64,000 bases of DNA from assembly GCF_019923565.1 (NCBI RefSeq), contig NZ_CP074435.1, forward strand, positions 95,089-159,088, read 5' to 3'. Below, piece after piece: positions 22,280-31,072 of the stretch. How positions within the stretch are numbered: the first letter of the stretch is position 1; each line of letters begins with the position of its first letter. Origin of the DNA: Candidatus Schneideria nysicola (GTDB lineage: Bacteria > Pseudomonadota > Gammaproteobacteria > Enterobacterales > Enterobacteriaceae). Both the position numbers and the translations under genes were made by a program. The notes under the pieces were generated by a model, which worked only from the letters and a program-made list of their open reading frames with translations, searched no databases and was not told the DNA's origin.

Positions 22280-23311
22280 ATGTATATTTTAGGGATTGAA
22301 ACATCTTGTGACGAAACAGGAATAGCAATTTATAGCGCTATTCATGGTTTGATTGCAAATCAATTATATAGTCAAATAGAGTTACATAAGCATTATGGTG
22401 GTGTAGTACCTGAATTAGCCTCTCGAGATCATATTAGAAAGATCATCCCATTAATAAAAAAAGTATTAGAAGAATCACAATTAAAATTAACCGATATTCA
22501 AGGAATTGCTTATACAAATGGACCAGGACTAATTAGTGCACTTATGATAGGTGCAATGGTTGGGCGATCATTAGCCTATGCATTAGATATTCCTGCTATT
22601 GCCATTAATCATATGGAAGGACACCTTCTATCTCCGATGTTAGAATCCCATTATTCTCCTGTTTTTCCCTTTGTTGCTCTTCTTATTTCTGGAGGACATA
22701 CACAGCTTGTTGCTGCTAATAGTATTGGTAATTATAAATTATTAGGAGAATCTATTGATGACGCTATTGGGGAAACTTTTGACAAAATAGCTAAACTTCT
22801 TGGTCTGAGTTATCCTGGTGGTTCTATACTATCATCTATAGCTAAAAAAGGGATTCCTGGAAAATATAAATTTCCTAAACCAATGATTAAACACTCAGGT
22901 CTAAATTTTAGTTTTTCTGGACTAAAAACTTTTGTAGCAAATCTTATTCATAAAAGTGTTCTCGATGAACAAAAACGTGCCGATATTGCAAGAGCATTTG
23001 AAGATACCATCGTAGATATTCTGACTATTAAATGTCAACGTGCCTTAGATCAAACTGGATTGAATAGGCTAGTAGTTGCAGGAGGGGTAAGTGCTAATAC
23101 CACCATCCGTCTACAATTGAAAAATTTTATGAAAAAAAGAGGAGGTACAGTCTATTATACAAGACCTGAATTCTGTACAGATAATGGTGCAATGATTGCT
23201 TATGCCGGATTGATGCGAATACAGCAGCAATATGGATCGTCGATAAATACGAATAATAATATTGCAATGACTACTGTACAACCTCGTTGGAATATTGAAG
23301 AACTAGAATAG
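22280..23311 (+). CDS. tsaD: tRNA N6-threonylcarbamoyladenosine transferase TsaD
   Basis: Transfers threonylcarbamoyl to A37 of ANN-reading tRNAs, together with TsaB and TsaE, which are not in this window. Metal ligands H111 and H115 in HMEGH, the nucleotide motif [19 protein letters not shown] and ISGGHTQLV are present, as is VAGGVSANT near 260. 343 residues (E. coli 337). Its stop directly abuts the stop of the converging plsY. Confidence 0.97.
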   Translation: MYILGIETSCDETGIAIYSAIHGLIANQLYSQIELHKHYGGVVPELASRDHIRKIIPLIKKVLEESQLKLTDIQGIAYTNGPGLISALMIGAMVGRSLAYALDIPAIAINHMEGHLLSPMLESHYSPVFPFVALLISGGHTQLVAANSIGNYKLLGESIDDAIGETFDKIAKLLGLSYPGGSILSSIAKKGIPGKYKFPKPMIKHSGLNFSFSGLKTFVANLIHKSVLDEQKRADIARAFEDTIVDILTIKCQRALDQTGLNRLVVAGGVSANTTIRLQLKNFMKKRGGTVYYTRPEFCTDNGAMIAYAGLMRIQQQYGSSINTNNNIAMTTVQPRWNIEELE

Positions 23312-23929
23312 CTATTTATCCTGGTTCTTTTTAATCAAATATTGCAAAATATTATCTTCTTTTCCATTTAACAATCTTCTTATATTCTCATAGTGTCTGA
23401 ATATTATTAAAAAAGCTAGTATTATTACTGGAATAATAATTTCTTGCTGAAAAAAACTATAGATTAATCCTATTAATATAGCGATAATCGATCCAAGTGA
23501 TGAATATCCAAATATTAAGACTATTACAATCCACGTAACAATCATTAATATAGATAGTATAGGATTAATTACCATCATACCTCCTAATACGGGGGCTACT
23601 CCCTTTCCACCTTTAAAATGGAAAAATATTGGATATATGTGACCAATACAAGTAGAAACAGTAATTAATCCAAGATAAAATAACGATATATCATCACATA
23701 ATAATTTTCCTAATAATACTGGAAATATACCTTTAAAAATATCTAGTATAGCTACAAACAATGATAATATTTTTCCATGTAAACGTAACATATTAGTAGA
23801 ACCAGGATTATAAGATCCCTGTTTTCGTAAATCTGGTAATTTCGCTATTTTACAAATTAATATAGAATTTGAAATAGATCCAATTAAATAAGCAAAAACT
23901 ATTAATCCAACTATCATAATACTATTCAT
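23312..23929 (-). CDS. plsY: Glycerol-3-phosphate acyltransferase PlsY
   Basis: Inner-membrane enzyme that acylates glycerol-3-phosphate from acyl-phosphate, the first phospholipid step (partner PlsX is not here). 205 residues as in E. coli, with about five membrane segments and the family motifs GSYNPGSTNMLR (about 37-48) and FKGGKGVAPVLGG (about 104-116). Divergent from folB. The tsaD / plsY-folB-uppP neighbourhood follows the E. coli order with genes between removed. Confidence 0.96.
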   Translation of the reverse strand: MNSIMIVGLIVFAYLIGSISNSILICKIAKLPDLRKQGSYNPGSTNMLRLHGKILSLFVAILDIFKGIFPVLLGKLLCDDISLFYLGLITVSTCIGHIYPIFFHFKGGKGVAPVLGGMMVINPILSILMIVTWIVIVLIFGYSSLGSIIAILIGLIYSFFQQEIIIPVIILAFLIIFRHYENIRRLLNGKEDNILQYLIKKNQDK

Positions 23930-24027
23930 AATAATATCTAATATTTCTCTCTTTCTTTCTTGATTAATGAGTAATTTTAAACATATATTATCTTTTTTTA
24001 AAGAAAAAATTAATAATAGGAATATGG

Positions 24028-24384
24028 ATGGATATTTTATTTATTGAGAAGTTAAATGTAATAACATTTATTGGCATATATAAATGGGAAAAAGAAAGAA
24101 AACAAAAATTAGTATTAGATATAGAAATCGGTATTTCAATAGATAATCATCAACTCAATCAGAATAATTATATAAATTATATAGATATTAGTAATACGAT
24201 TCTTAAATTTTTCAAAGATAAAAAATTTGATTTGATAGAAAATATTGCAGAGAAAATTGCATACTTATTAATAACCCAGTTTAATTTACCCTGGATACGT
24301 ATTAAAATTAGTAAACCTGGAGCAATAGCTCAATCTAGTAATGTTGGAATTATTATAGAACGCGTAAAGAAAGATTTTTCTTAA
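24028..24384 (+). CDS. folB: Dihydroneopterin aldolase
   Basis: Cleaves 7,8-dihydroneopterin in folate synthesis. 118 residues (E. coli 122). MDIVFIEQL of E. coli corresponds to MDILFIEKL; the C-terminal KISKPGAIAQSSNVGIIIER contains the catalytic lysine region. ATG at 24028 follows AATAGGAAT. Overlaps nothing and lies 24 bases before uppP. Confidence 0.94.
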   Translation: MDILFIEKLNVITFIGIYKWEKERKQKLVLDIEIGISIDNHQLNQNNYINYIDISNTILKFFKDKKFDLIENIAEKIAYLLITQFNLPWIRIKISKPGAIAQSSNVGIIIERVKKDFS

Positions 24385-24408
24385 TATAAATTTAGATATA
24401 GATAGATC

Positions 24409-25212
24409 ATGATGAATGAGATAATAATTGCATTTATAATAGGATTAATAGAAGGTTTAACAGAGTTCTTACCCGTTTCTTCAACGGGACATATTATTCT
24501 GGCCAATAAAATATTTAACTTTACTGGAAATAAAGCAAAAGTTTTTGATGTTATAATTCAACTAGGTGCTATTTTTTCTATAGTTATATTATTTCGACAA
24601 CAATTATTAAAAATTATTGGTATTTCTTCTAAAAAAGAAACATCTCCTTATCAGTATCATATACAATATCCACATATTATACTAGGAATCTCACCTATAG
24701 TTGTAATAGGGTTAGTATGTTATAAACAAATTCAACAAATATTTTCTTTATATTATGTAATATATGGATTAATTGCAGGTTGTTTTTTTTTCTTTATTAG
24801 TGAATGTTTAAAACCTAAACAACCCATTGCATTAAAAATTAATGATATAAACTGTTTGCAGGCTTTTTTAATTGGTTGTTTCCAATGTTTATCTCTATTT
24901 CCTGGTTTTTCTCGTTCAGGAGCTACTATTGCAGGAGGAATACTAATTGGGGTCAGTAGAAAAGCATCGTCTGAATTTTCGTTTATCTTGGCGGTACCAA
25001 TAATATTTGGGGCATCAATATTGGAGATATATAAAAATGCGGCATTATTTACTAAACAGGATATTCCTATATTTATAGTAGGGTTCATTACTGCATTTTT
25101 AACTGCCTTAATTGTAATAAGATTATTTATAAATATTATTCAAAAAACCTCTCTTTTCCCTTTTATTATTTATCGTGTAGTATTAGCGATATACGCATAT
25201 TCATGGTTATGA
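24409..25212 (+). CDS. uppP: Undecaprenyl-diphosphate phosphatase
   Basis: Inner-membrane BacA-type phosphatase that recycles undecaprenyl diphosphate to the monophosphate carrier used by MraY. Motif 1 EGLTEFLPVSSTGH is at 15-28 and motif 2 PGFSRSGATIAGG at about 165-177, with seven or eight hydrophobic segments. 267 residues (E. coli 273). ATG codons at residues 1 and 2 are both possible. The gene carries a nine-T run (24783-24791) with the frame intact. Confidence 0.96.
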   Translation: MMNEIIIAFIIGLIEGLTEFLPVSSTGHIILANKIFNFTGNKAKVFDVIIQLGAIFSIVILFRQQLLKIIGISSKKETSPYQYHIQYPHIILGISPIVVIGLVCYKQIQQIFSLYYVIYGLIAGCFFFFISECLKPKQPIALKINDINCLQAFLIGCFQCLSLFPGFSRSGATIAGGILIGVSRKASSEFSFILAVPIIFGASILEIYKNAALFTKQDIPIFIVGFITAFLTALIVIRLFINIIQKTSLFPFIIYRVVLAIYAYSWL

Positions 25213-25248
25213 GTAAAACTGTATTAAATAAAATCGAAATTATAAATT

Positions 25249-26445
25249 ATGAAAAAAATAGAAACAAGATTAATTCAAGCTGGAAGAGAAAAACATTTTA
25301 CTAGAGGAGCCGTCAATCCTGTGATTCAACGTGCTTCTTCTATTATATTTGATTCCTATTCCGATCAAAAAAGAGCCATTAAAGAGTGTACAAAACAAAG
25401 TACACTGTTTTACGGAAGAAGAGGAACTTTAACACATTTTTCTTTACAACAGACTATCATTGAATTAGAAGGAGGAGTGGGTTGTACTTTATATCCATGT
25501 GGTACAGCAGCAATAGCAAGTACTATCTTATCCTTCGTTTCTTTAAATGATCATATATTAGTTACTGAAACAGCTTATGAAGCGACACAAAAATTTTGTC
25601 ACTCACTTCGTAGTAAAATGAATATTACTACTACATGGTTTCATCCTTTGATAGGTTTAGATATTTCTACTTTAATTCAAGAAAAAACTCGTATAGTTCT
25701 GCTTGAATCTCCTGGTTCTATTACGATGGAAGTACATGATATCCCATCTATTGTCAAAGCAATACGGGATACAAATCCTAATATAATCATTATTATTGAT
25801 AACACTTGGTCATCAGGTTTATTATTAAATGCATTGAAAATGGGTGTAGATATTTCTCTATATTCTGGAACCAAATATATTCTTGGACATTCAGATGCCA
25901 TGATTGGGATAGCCGTCGCAAACAGTCGTTGTTGGGAACAATTACATGAACAATCTTATTTGATGGGACAAATTATTGATGCAGATACCGCTTATTTAGC
26001 ATTAAGAGGACTACGTACATTGAAAATTCGATTAAAACAACATGGAAAAAGTAGTTTATTTATTGCAACTTGGTTAAATTCTCATCCAGCAGTGGCTTTT
26101 ATTAATCATCCTGCCTTTTCGAGTTGCAAAGGACATGAATTTTTTATTCGAGATTTTAGTGGAACTAGTGGTCTTTTTTCATTTGTTTTACGTAAACGAT
26201 TAACACATCGTCAATTAGAAAATTATTTAGATAATTTTAAATATTTTAAAATTGCATATTCTTGGGGAGGATATGAATCCTTAATCTTAGCAAAACAACC
26301 GGAAGAAATAGCAGTACTCCGTCCTATTAGTGGAGTGAATTTTACTGGTACACTTATCCGTTTACATATTGGATTAGAAAACTGTTATGATTTAATTGAA
26401 GATTTAGAGAAAGGATTTTCACGTATTTCAGAAATTACACTCTAA
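25249..26445 (+). CDS. metC: Cystathionine beta-lyase
   Basis: PLP enzyme that converts cystathionine to homocysteine, pyruvate and ammonia in methionine synthesis. The PLP lysine is in [11 protein letters not shown] (K209; E. coli K210). [50 protein letters not shown] and SWGGYESLI match E. coli MetC over the whole length (398 against 395). It is distinct from MetB by this C-terminal block. Retention suggests supply of a sulphur amino acid. No other met genes adjoin it. Confidence 0.96.
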   Translation: MKKIETRLIQAGREKHFTRGAVNPVIQRASSIIFDSYSDQKRAIKECTKQSTLFYGRRGTLTHFSLQQTIIELEGGVGCTLYPCGTAAIASTILSFVSLNDHILVTETAYEATQKFCHSLRSKMNITTTWFHPLIGLDISTLIQEKTRIVLLESPGSITMEVHDIPSIVKAIRDTNPNIIIIIDNTWSSGLLLNALKMGVDISLYSGTKYILGHSDAMIGIAVANSRCWEQLHEQSYLMGQIIDADTAYLALRGLRTLKIRLKQHGKSSLFIATWLNSHPAVAFINHPAFSSCKGHEFFIRDFSGTSGLFSFVLRKRLTHRQLENYLDNFKYFKIAYSWGGYESLILAKQPEEIAVLRPISGVNFTGTLIRLHIGLENCYDLIEDLEKGFSRISEITL

Positions 26446-26537
26446 TTTTATGATGGAATAAAACCTTCTTATAGAGAGAAGAATAAAGATCAAATTTTAT
26501 TCTTTAAGTAATATTACTTACTTTTCTATTTATAATC

Positions 26538-27485
26538 ATGAATAAAGCACCACTATATTACCAAAATAGTTCATACTTTGAATTCAATAGAACACAATGG
26601 TCAAAAATATGTAATTCAGTGGAAATTTTAAGTACATCAGAAATAGATACTTTAAAAAAAGTTGATAACAATGTGTCATTAAAAGAAATTTTAGATATTT
26701 ATTTACCTTTATCGCAATTACTGAATATATATATTCATTCTAATTTACGCCATCAAGCGAATATATCTCAATTTTTTAAAATTAGTAATAGACGTAATCC
26801 TCCTTATATAATAGGAATAACAGGGAGTGTTGCAGCTGGAAAAAGCACTATCGCTAGGATACTACAAATACTATTAAGTCATAGATATAAACAAAGATCA
26901 GTAGAATTAGTAACGACAGATGGATTTTTATACTCCAATAAAATATTAAAAAAAAGAAAATTAATGAAAAAAAAAGGGTTTCCACAATCTTATGATAATC
27001 AGAGTCTTTTAAAATTTATTTCGCATATTAAAGCAGGATATAAAGTCAGTGTCCCAATTTATTCTCATTTAATTTATGATATTGTACAAAATAACAATAA
27101 AGTTCTATCTCAACCTGATATTCTTCTTCTAGAAGGATTAAATATCCTACAAACTAATAATTCTATTAAAAATAGAAAAAATTTATTTATTTCTGATTTT
27201 ATCGATTTTTCTATTTATGTAGATGCACCACAATATTTATTACAAAACTGGTATGTAGAAAGATTTCTCCAATTTTATCAAGATTCTTTTACAAATCCCA
27301 ATTCGTATTTCCATAATTACACCAATCTGTCTAGAAAAGAAGCGAGAATGCTAGCTAATCAAACTTGGATAAAAATAAATGGCATAAATTTAAAAAAAAA
27401 TATTTTACCTACTCGTGAACGAGCCAATCTCATTTTAAGTAAAATAAACGATCACTCTGTAAATAAAGTACGAATACGTAAATAG
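26538..27485 (+). CDS. coaA: Pantothenate kinase (type I)
   Basis: Phosphorylates pantothenate, the first step of CoA synthesis. Walker [13 protein letters not shown] is at 93-104; [15 protein letters not shown], and the end motif [11 protein letters not shown] are present. 315 residues (E. coli 316). CoaE, the last step, is at 49.1 kb. The 92-base spacer from metC contains a small TTCTT/AAGAA-type inverted repeat (about 26465-26481). Converges on nadC with 22 bases between stops. Confidence 0.95.
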   Translation: MNKAPLYYQNSSYFEFNRTQWSKICNSVEILSTSEIDTLKKVDNNVSLKEILDIYLPLSQLLNIYIHSNLRHQANISQFFKISNRRNPPYIIGITGSVAAGKSTIARILQILLSHRYKQRSVELVTTDGFLYSNKILKKRKLMKKKGFPQSYDNQSLLKFISHIKAGYKVSVPIYSHLIYDIVQNNNKVLSQPDILLLEGLNILQTNNSIKNRKNLFISDFIDFSIYVDAPQYLLQNWYVERFLQFYQDSFTNPNSYFHNYTNLSRKEARMLANQTWIKINGINLKKNILPTRERANLILSKINDHSVNKVRIRK

Positions 27486-27507
27486 AGAAATCATTGAGAA
27501 GCCGCCA

Positions 27508-28407
27508 TTAAATTAATCGCATAGATAAATCTATGGCGCGCACATTTTTAGTAATTGCACCTACAGAGATATAATCAATTCCAGTTAATGCATATTGTCT
27601 TATATTACTTAAGTTAATATTACCGGATACTTCTAATTTGGTACGTTGATTATTTAATTTTACGGCTTGAAGAATATCTTCATAGCTGAAATTATCAAGC
27701 AGAATTCTATCGGCATTAGCTTCTATAGCTTCTTGAAGTTCTTTTATATTTTCTACTTCTATTTCTATTTTTTTATTAATATTGAGTTTAGATGCATATT
27801 CTATTGCATTAGAAATAGAACCTGTTGCAATAATATGATTTTCTTTAATTAAAAAAGCATCGGATAAATCAAGACGATGATTCTTTCCTCCACCACACAA
27901 TACCGCATATTTCAATGCCGTTCTTAAACCGGGTAATGTTTTTCTCGTATCCAATAAAATGGCATCTGTCCCTTTTAAAAGATCTACATAACCTTTTGTT
28001 TCCGTTGCTACTCCACATAGTGTTTGTATAAAATTTAGAGCAGTACGTTCTCCAGTTAACAACATAGGCGCAGAACCACTTAAATAACATAATATTTGTT
28101 TCTTTGATATAATATCGGTATCATTTACTAACCAATCAATTTTTATAATATCTTCTTTATTCTTATTTAATTCATTTAATTGTAAGAAAACTTCTTCAAA
28201 CCAATATTTTCCACAAAAAATACCTGAATCATTAGCAATAATTTTTGCCTTGACATGCTGTTTTTTAGAAAGTAATAAACTAGTAATATCAGATTGTAGA
28301 TTAAGGTTTCCACCTAAATCTTCTCTTAATGCTATATTCACTATTCTTGGAATATCTTTTTTCATACGTTCAAATAGTTTATTAGTACGATCAATATTTT
28401 TTAACAT
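27508..28407 (-). CDS. nadC: Nicotinate-nucleotide pyrophosphorylase (quinolinate phosphoribosyltransferase)
   Basis: Converts quinolinate and PRPP to nicotinate mononucleotide in NAD synthesis. 299 residues (E. coli 297). Active-site blocks TGERTALNFIQTL, DTRKTLPGLR, KYAVLCGGGKNHRLDLSDAFLIKENH, EVEVEN and EVSGNI are intact. In E. coli nadC lies close to guaC and coaE; here it is 21 kb away from them. nadA and nadB are not in this window. Divergent from ycaR. Confidence 0.96.
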   Translation of the reverse strand: MLKNIDRTNKLFERMKKDIPRIVNIALREDLGGNLNLQSDITSLLLSKKQHVKAKIIANDSGIFCGKYWFEEVFLQLNELNKNKEDIIKIDWLVNDTDIISKKQILCYLSGSAPMLLTGERTALNFIQTLCGVATETKGYVDLLKGTDAILLDTRKTLPGLRTALKYAVLCGGGKNHRLDLSDAFLIKENHIIATGSISNAIEYASKLNINKKIEIEVENIKELQEAIEANADRILLDNFSYEDILQAVKLNNQRTKLEVSGNINLSNIRQYALTGIDYISVGAITKNVRAIDLSMRLI

Positions 28408-28438
28408 ACTATCTTTTTTTCGCCTCTATATCATAAAC

Positions 28439-28454
28439 CTTCTTCTATAAGAAG
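28439..28454. repeat. CTTCTT/AAGAAG inverted repeat in the nadC-ycaR divergent spacer
   Basis: CTTCTT (28439-28444) and AAGAAG (28449-28454) flank a 4-base loop, 32 bases upstream of the nadC start. It resembles the repeats near 1691, 7857, 26465 and 63057. Function unknown; it may be chance in AT-rich DNA. Confidence 0.3.
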
Positions 28455-28545
28455 ATATAAGATGTTCTTCTTTTCAATATATTATATAATGAAATTATTC
28501 ATATTAGAAATATTTTAAGTATATCAGTTTCAGTAGAGAGAAAAT

Positions 28546-28722
28546 ATGAATACTCTATTAGAGATTATTGTTTGTCCAATATGTCAAGGAGAGCTTTATC
28601 TTCATAACAAACAAGAATTAATTTGTAAATCAGAAAAATTAGCATATCCAATATATGATGGGGTACCTATTTTACTCGAAAAAGTATTACGTGTTTTCAC
28701 TGAAGAAGAGATCAAGATATGA
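28546..28722 (+). CDS. ycaR: Small Trm112/YcaR-family zinc-ribbon-like protein
   Basis: A 58-residue reading frame, MNTLLEIIVCPICQGEL at the start, matches E. coli YcaR (60 aa): the CPxC pair (C10, C13), C27 in ELICKSEKLAYPIYDG, and VPILLE. GAGAG lies just before the ATG. Its TGA overlaps the kdsB ATG (ATGA), and ycaR-kdsB is the E. coli order too. The molecular role of the bacterial protein is not established; the relative Trm112 is a methyltransferase partner. Translational coupling to kdsB is likely. Confidence 0.92.
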   Translation: MNTLLEIIVCPICQGELYLHNKQELICKSEKLAYPIYDGVPILLEKVLRVFTEEEIKI

Positions 28723-29444
28723 AATTTATTGTGATTATTCCTGCACGTTTTTCTTCTACTCGTTTTCCCGGCAAACCTCTAGTCAACATCAATAATAAAC
28801 CTATGATCATTCATGTAATGGAACGAGCGATAGAATCGGGTGCAAACCAAGTAATCGTAGCGACAGATCATATAAATATATTCAATATAGTTCAAGAGGC
28901 AGGAGGAAATGCTTGCTTAACATCAAGTCAACATCAATCTGGTACAGAAAGAATATGGGAAGTTATAAAAAAATATAAATTTAACAATGAAGAAATTATT
29001 GTGAATTTACAAGGAGATGAGCCATTTATTCCTCCAACACTTATATCTCAAATAGTAACGCATTTAATGAATCATTCTCATATCAAGATGATAACACTAG
29101 CGCTATCTTCTCGAATGAATGAAAATGACGCATTCCATCCTAACATCGTCAAAGTCGTGATTGACAAAAACAACTATGCTCTTTATTTTTCTCGATCTCT
29201 TATTCCATGGGGAAATCAAATATCATTAAACAATCATGAAAATACCTATGAAATATTACAACATATTGGTATTTATGCATATCGTGTTAATTTTATTAAA
29301 CGTTATATACATTGGAAAATGAGTCCATTAGAACAAATAGAAAAATTAGAACAGCTTAGAGTATTATGGTATGGAGAAAAAATATATGTCAAAACCACTC
29401 CTATTTTATTTAAAACAGGAATTAATGATCCTAAAGATCTCTAA
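28719..29444 (+). CDS. kdsB: 3-deoxy-manno-octulosonate cytidylyltransferase (CMP-KDO synthetase)
   Basis: Activates KDO with CTP for transfer to lipid A. N-terminal PARFSSTRFPGKPL (8-21) and VNLQGDEPFIPP near 100 are the nucleotide- and metal-binding motifs. QHIGIYAYR and EQIEKLEQLRVLWYGEKI match E. coli KdsB. 241 residues (E. coli 248). Coupled to ycaR by a 4-base overlap. Confidence 0.96.
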   Translation: MKFIVIIPARFSSTRFPGKPLVNINNKPMIIHVMERAIESGANQVIVATDHINIFNIVQEAGGNACLTSSQHQSGTERIWEVIKKYKFNNEEIIVNLQGDEPFIPPTLISQIVTHLMNHSHIKMITLALSSRMNENDAFHPNIVKVVIDKNNYALYFSRSLIPWGNQISLNNHENTYEILQHIGIYAYRVNFIKRYIHWKMSPLEQIEKLEQLRVLWYGEKIYVKTTPILFKTGINDPKDL

Positions 29445-29473
29445 TAAAAATTAAATGTTTTTTAATAAAATTA

Positions 29474-29502
29474 TTGATATAATTCCAATTTACTATTAGA
29501 AT
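29474..29502 (+). promoter_or_regulatory. Probable sigma-70 promoter of tRNA-Asn
   Basis: TTGATA (29474-29479) and TAGAAT (29497-29502) are separated by 17 bases, one or two mismatches from TTGACA and TATAAT. A start near 29509 would leave about 18 bases of leader before the tRNA. The spacing is ideal, but AT-rich DNA often gives such matches by chance. Confidence 0.45.
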
Positions 29503-29526
29503 AAAAATAGTTGATATTAAAATTGT

Positions 29527-29599
29527 TCCTCTGTAGTTCAGTTGGTAGAACGGCGGACTGTTAATCCGTATGTCACTGGTTCGAGTCCAGTCAGAGGAG
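29527..29599 (+). tRNA. tRNA-Asn (anticodon GTT)
   Basis: A 73-base cloverleaf: acceptor TCCTCTG / CAGAGGA, anticodon loop CTGTTAA with GTT, T-loop GTTCGAGTC, discriminator G. It is almost identical to E. coli tRNA-Asn. The next bases are TAATAAAG, so CCA is not encoded. It stands alone between kdsB and the division cluster, with its own likely promoter and a hairpin downstream. Confidence 0.97.
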
Positions 29600-29656
29600 T
29601 AATAAAGAATCACTCATTTCTCTATTTCTATGCGAAATAATTTCACTATGACATAA

Positions 29657-29684
29657 AACATCATTATTTAGATATAATGATGTT
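29657..29684 (+). terminator. Hairpin downstream of tRNA-Asn, possible terminator
   Basis: AACATCATTAT (29657-29667) and ATAATGATGTT (29674-29684) form a perfect 11-bp stem with a 6-base loop. Only GTTT follows, a weak U-tract. It lies 58 bases after the tRNA and 80 bases before rsmH, so it could end the tRNA transcript or act in the rsmH leader. mraZ, which precedes rsmH in E. coli, is absent. Confidence 0.4.
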
Positions 29685-29764
29685 GTTTAACCACTTCTAG
29701 TCAATATCATTATCATTCAACATTCTTCATTCAACAATAATTTTCAGAATATTTACATTACAAC

Positions 29765-30730
29765 ATGATAAAGAATAATTATACACATCTTCCTGTACTA
29801 CTTAATGAAGTAATAAATAGTATGAAGATTAAAATGGATGGAATTTATTTAGATTGCACTTTTGGAAGAGGTGGACATTCTAAAAGAATATTATCTAAAC
29901 TCGGAGAAAACGGTCGATTATTAGCTGTAGATCGTGATATTATTGCTGTAGAAATAGCAAAAAAAACGATTATAGATTCACGATTTACTATAATACATAC
30001 CTCCTTTTCTAGGATTAGCAAATATTTATTTGAACATAATTTACTAGGAAAAATAAACGGAATCTTACTAGATCTAGGAGTATCTTCTCCACAATTAGAT
30101 GATTCTCAAAGAGGTTTTTCTTTTATGTCTAATGGACCATTAGATATGCGAATGGATCAATCTCAAGGTCTCTCTGCAGCAGATTGGATAAGAAACGCTT
30201 CCAAGGAAGAAATGACCAAAGTGTTAAAAAATTTTGGACAGGAAAAATATGCGAAAAATATTGCAAAATCTCTCTATTATCTTCAAAGAAATCATAATCT
30301 TGTACTTTCAACTACTCAAGATTTAGTTAAAGTAATTAAAAAATTAGGAAAATATGATGGTCGTAAGCATCCAGCAACGCGTTGTTTTCAAGCAATTCGT
30401 ATCCATATTAATCAAGAATTAGAGGAGATAAAAAAAATATTAGAAGATGTATTTCGTATACTGATTCCTGGAGGAATATTATCAGTAATAAGTTATAATT
30501 CTTTAGAGGACAAATTAATCAAATATTTCATGTATAATAATAGTAACATCAATCAATGGATTCCATCTGATTTACCTCTAAATGAGGAACAGCGAAGAAA
30601 GAAACAGCGTCAATCCCATAAGTTCATGTTTAAAATATCTAAAAAAATCCGTCCTTCTACTCAAGAAATCATAAATAATCCTCGTGCACGGAGTGCAATT
30701 TTACGTATTGCTGAAAAGATATCTTTCTAA
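29765..30730 (+). CDS. rsmH: 16S rRNA m4C1402 methyltransferase RsmH (MraW)
   Basis: Methylates N4 of C1402 in 16S rRNA with SAM. SAM motif DCTFGRGGHS begins at residue 30; ILLDLGVSSPQLDDSQRGFSF, GPLDMRMD, ATRCFQAIRIHIN and a C-terminal NPRARSAILR are conserved. 321 residues (E. coli 313). First gene of the plus-strand division and cell wall cluster, three bases before ftsL. Confidence 0.97.
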   Translation: MIKNNYTHLPVLLNEVINSMKIKMDGIYLDCTFGRGGHSKRILSKLGENGRLLAVDRDIIAVEIAKKTIIDSRFTIIHTSFSRISKYLFEHNLLGKINGILLDLGVSSPQLDDSQRGFSFMSNGPLDMRMDQSQGLSAADWIRNASKEEMTKVLKNFGQEKYAKNIAKSLYYLQRNHNLVLSTTQDLVKVIKKLGKYDGRKHPATRCFQAIRIHINQELEEIKKILEDVFRILIPGGILSVISYNSLEDKLIKYFMYNNSNINQWIPSDLPLNEEQRRKKQRQSHKFMFKISKKIRPSTQEIINNPRARSAILRIAEKISF

Positions 30731-30732
30731 GT

Positions 30733-31068
30733 ATGAATAGTCGATATAAATTAAAAAAAGTTATTCGATTAGAAAAATTTATTAGAGATGATATCTTAAT
30801 ATATGGAAAAACTCCATTTTTTCTTCTAATTTTAATTATTATATCATCAATGTTAATAATTAATATTACCTATAAAACTAGATTATTAATTATAGAACAT
30901 GAAAAAATAATATTAGAAGAAAAGTTATTAGATATAGAATGGCGTAATTTAATTCTGGAAGAGTCTACACTTGGAAACTCTAACCGTATAGAAGATATAG
31001 CTCTTACTAAACTACACATGCAATATATAGATCCCCTCAATGAAAGAAAAATTTCAATGAAGGATTAA
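30733..31068 (+). CDS. ftsL: Cell division protein FtsL
   Basis: Bitopic inner-membrane divisome protein that works with FtsB and FtsQ to activate FtsWI. 111 residues (E. coli 121), with a basic cytoplasmic start, one hydrophobic segment at about 27-47, and a heptad-rich periplasmic helix (about 50-85). RLEDIA-like RIEDIALTKLHMQYI resembles the E. coli C-terminus. Sequence similarity is weak, so placement between rsmH and ftsI carries much of the call. Confidence 0.88.
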   Translation: MNSRYKLKKVIRLEKFIRDDILIYGKTPFFLLILIIISSMLIINITYKTRLLIIEHEKIILEEKLLDIEWRNLILEESTLGNSNRIEDIALTKLHMQYIDPLNERKISMKD

Positions 31069-31072
31069 CTGA

